DNA of 22,421 nt from positions 1 to 22,421 of the forward strand of contig JBNKFQ010000145.1 of the NCBI GenBank assembly GCA_050289385.1. Reading direction: 5' to 3'. This document shows, piece by piece, positions 21,636 through 22,421 of the stretch. The number at the start of each line of letters is the position of its first letter. Positions within the stretch are counted from its first letter, which is position 1. The DNA is from JBNKFQ01 sp050289385 (GTDB taxonomy: Bacteria; Pseudomonadota; Gammaproteobacteria; Pseudomonadales; Porticoccaceae). Below the pieces are notes generated by a model that worked only from the letters and a program-made list of their open reading frames with translations, was not told the DNA's origin and did no database searches. The position numbers and the translations under genes are program-made.

Positions 21636-22058
21636 TCAAGAGCCTGTTTTGAGAATATCTCGACAAAACGTAGTCGGAGTAACGATACGGGTGCCCTCAA
21701 CAGTGCGCCTCCGCAAGAGACCGGCACGATGATCCCCTGTAACCAGAACATCTGCAATACCCGTCATTGCCAGCGCAAGTAAAAAAGCATCATCAGGATC
21801 GTCCGTTTCCGTATCAACAGGCAGTTTTTCGACTATACGGGCTCGTTGCAAATGATTGATCATGGTGCCTACCCGGTGGGCCTGCAAAATACGCTGGAGC
21901 CTGGGATAACGACTGGCGCGACGTATTTCGTCAAGCTGCTCCCGGCAGGTTATCACTTCAAAACGACCTTCTCGCCAGGCTTCAAATATCTGATGAGGGG
22001 GAGAGTGTGGGGATATCAATGCGGAAAACAGTACATTACTGTCCAGCACCACCCGCAT
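21636..22058 (-). CDS. PIN-domain ribonuclease toxin (COG1569-type)
   Basis: A 140-aa PIN-domain protein. The acidic active-site residues are all present: Asp6 in VVLDSNVLFSAL, Glu44 in QLDEIRR, Asp90 in DDPDDAFLLALA, and Asp109 in LVTGDHRAG. It is therefore probably an active Mg2+-dependent RNase. COG1569 proteins are putative toxins paired with small ribbon-helix-helix antitoxins. The antitoxin gene lies immediately upstream, and TGATG shares its stop base with this start, so translation is coupled. The cleavage target is unknown. Confidence 0.9.
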   Translation of the reverse strand: MRVVLDSNVLFSALISPHSPPHQIFEAWREGRFEVITCREQLDEIRRASRYPRLQRILQAHRVGTMINHLQRARIVEKLPVDTETDDPDDAFLLALAMTGIADVLVTGDHRAGLLRRRTVEGTRIVTPTTFCRDILKTGS

Positions 22059-22297
22059 CAGTGCGCACGGCTCCAGGCCAATGCTTCATTGATGGCGTCG
22101 TCTATCTCTGTTTGTGGTGTATCAGCATTTTGTTCTTTGGCAGCACTCGCAGTTTCCTCAAAAATGCGTGCACGCACGGCATCTTCAATAAAGCGGGACA
22201 AACTGCCCTTGCGCCCTTCACCCTTGCTGGCCAGCAACATACGAAGAGCTTTGTCCGTTTCATCCGACACGGCAATATTCCAGCGAACAGCACCCAT
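22058..22297 (-). CDS. Ribbon-helix-helix antitoxin of the PIN toxin pair
   Basis: A 79-aa protein. The N-terminal ribbon-helix-helix is VRWNIAVSDETDKALRMLLA then SLSRFIEDAVRARIFEE. The acidic C-terminal tail (TPQTEIDDAINEALAWSRAH) is the likely toxin-neutralising segment. GGAG lies seven bases before the ATG. The stop overlaps the PIN start by one base (TGATG). A palindrome 22-47 bases upstream is a candidate operator. Confidence 0.85.
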   Translation of the reverse strand: MGAVRWNIAVSDETDKALRMLLASKGEGRKGSLSRFIEDAVRARIFEETASAAKEQNADTPQTEIDDAINEALAWSRAH

Positions 22298-22318
22298 AGC
22301 ATTTCTCCAAACAAAACG

Positions 22319-22344
22319 TTGATATGTGTTTATACACCCATCAA
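22319..22344 (-). promoter_or_regulatory. Candidate operator of the PIN toxin-antitoxin pair
   Basis: TTGATATGTGT (22319-22329) and ACACCCATCAA (22334-22344) form an inverted repeat with 9 of 11 positions paired and a four-base spacer. On the minus strand TATAAA (22334-22329) at its centre could be a -10 box, but no convincing -35 is seen. Its outer end overlaps the stop codon of the upstream gene. Confidence 0.5.
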
Positions 22345-22421
22345 CTAATGTCGTCTACTTTTTTGCCGTCTGCGTCGTACCGGGGCAACTCGTCTGCCAA
22401 TGCCATGTCTGTTGGCGGTTC
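22341..22421 (-). CDS. C-terminal end of an unidentified protein, cut by the window edge
   Basis: The last 26 codons before a TGA stop (22343-22341) read EPPTDMALADELPRYDADG then KKVDDIS. The acidic, low-complexity-free composition looks like a real protein tail, and it runs open to the window edge. It is on the same strand as the PIN pair, 43 bases before the antitoxin. The family is not recognised. With so little sequence, a chance open frame remains possible. Confidence 0.5.
   Translation of the reverse strand, partial: EPPTDMALADELPRYDADGKKVDDIS

Noticed and set aside
1..22421. tRNA, rRNA, insertion sequences or phage genes
   Set aside because: No cloverleaf, rRNA segment, transposase, integrase or target-site duplication was recognised on either strand.

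Overview
The window looks like a chromosomal segment from a Gammaproteobacterium. The evidence is the clear E. coli-like proteins and gene pairs: rpmE, divergent tesA/ybbA-ybbP, hslV-hslU followed by a DUF971 gene, a single-domain alanine racemase, and an operon of sigma factor, anti-sigma factor and TonB receptor. A marine or Cellvibrionales-like heterotroph is plausible, but that is a recollection of gene content and not something the sequence proves. There are no rRNA, tRNA, CRISPR, insertion sequence or phage signatures.

Layout. Positions 1-916 hold the 3' end of rpmE, its terminator, and a secreted staphylococcal-nuclease-like protein whose likely signal peptide is encoded across that terminator. 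Positions 955-1065 are a palindromic repeat. Positions 1081-4301 (minus strand) are the YbbA-YbbP-type ABC exporter, divergent from the TesA esterase (4300-4926) with which it shares a CATG start. A near-consensus sigma-32 promoter begins on the tesA stop codon and drives hslV-hslU. A second palindromic repeat sits between hslV and hslU, and another inverted repeat precedes the DUF971 gene.

Positions 7458-9442 (minus strand) form a compact three-gene operon: SPFH membrane protein, small ribbon-helix-helix protein, CPBP membrane protease. It is preceded by two TGATATCA palindromes one helical turn apart, just downstream of the proposed -10 box. Positions 9574-10787 are a RES/Xre (MbcT/MbcA-type) toxin-antitoxin pair with its own promoter and operator. 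Then come alanine racemase, a 13-bp tandem repeat, and a LysR regulator divergent from glutaryl-CoA dehydrogenase, with three exact-period 20-bp repeats between them.

Positions 14319-21557 (minus strand) encode, in transcription order, an ECF sigma factor, a FecR anti-sigma factor, a TonB-dependent receptor with an N-terminal signalling (STN) domain, a strong terminator, a gap of about 600 bp without a gene, and a secreted S9 serine peptidase. This reads as cell-surface signalling linked to uptake of an unknown substrate, possibly peptide-derived. Positions 21636-22344 hold a PIN-family toxin-antitoxin pair with an operator-like palindrome, and the window ends inside the C-terminus of another minus-strand gene.

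No single gene here is of an unknown family. The less-explained signals are short DNA elements: the palindromic repeats, a 17-bp motif placed exactly over the stop codons of two unrelated genes, regulatory repeats that include a start codon, and the operator of the SPFH/RHH/CPBP operon.
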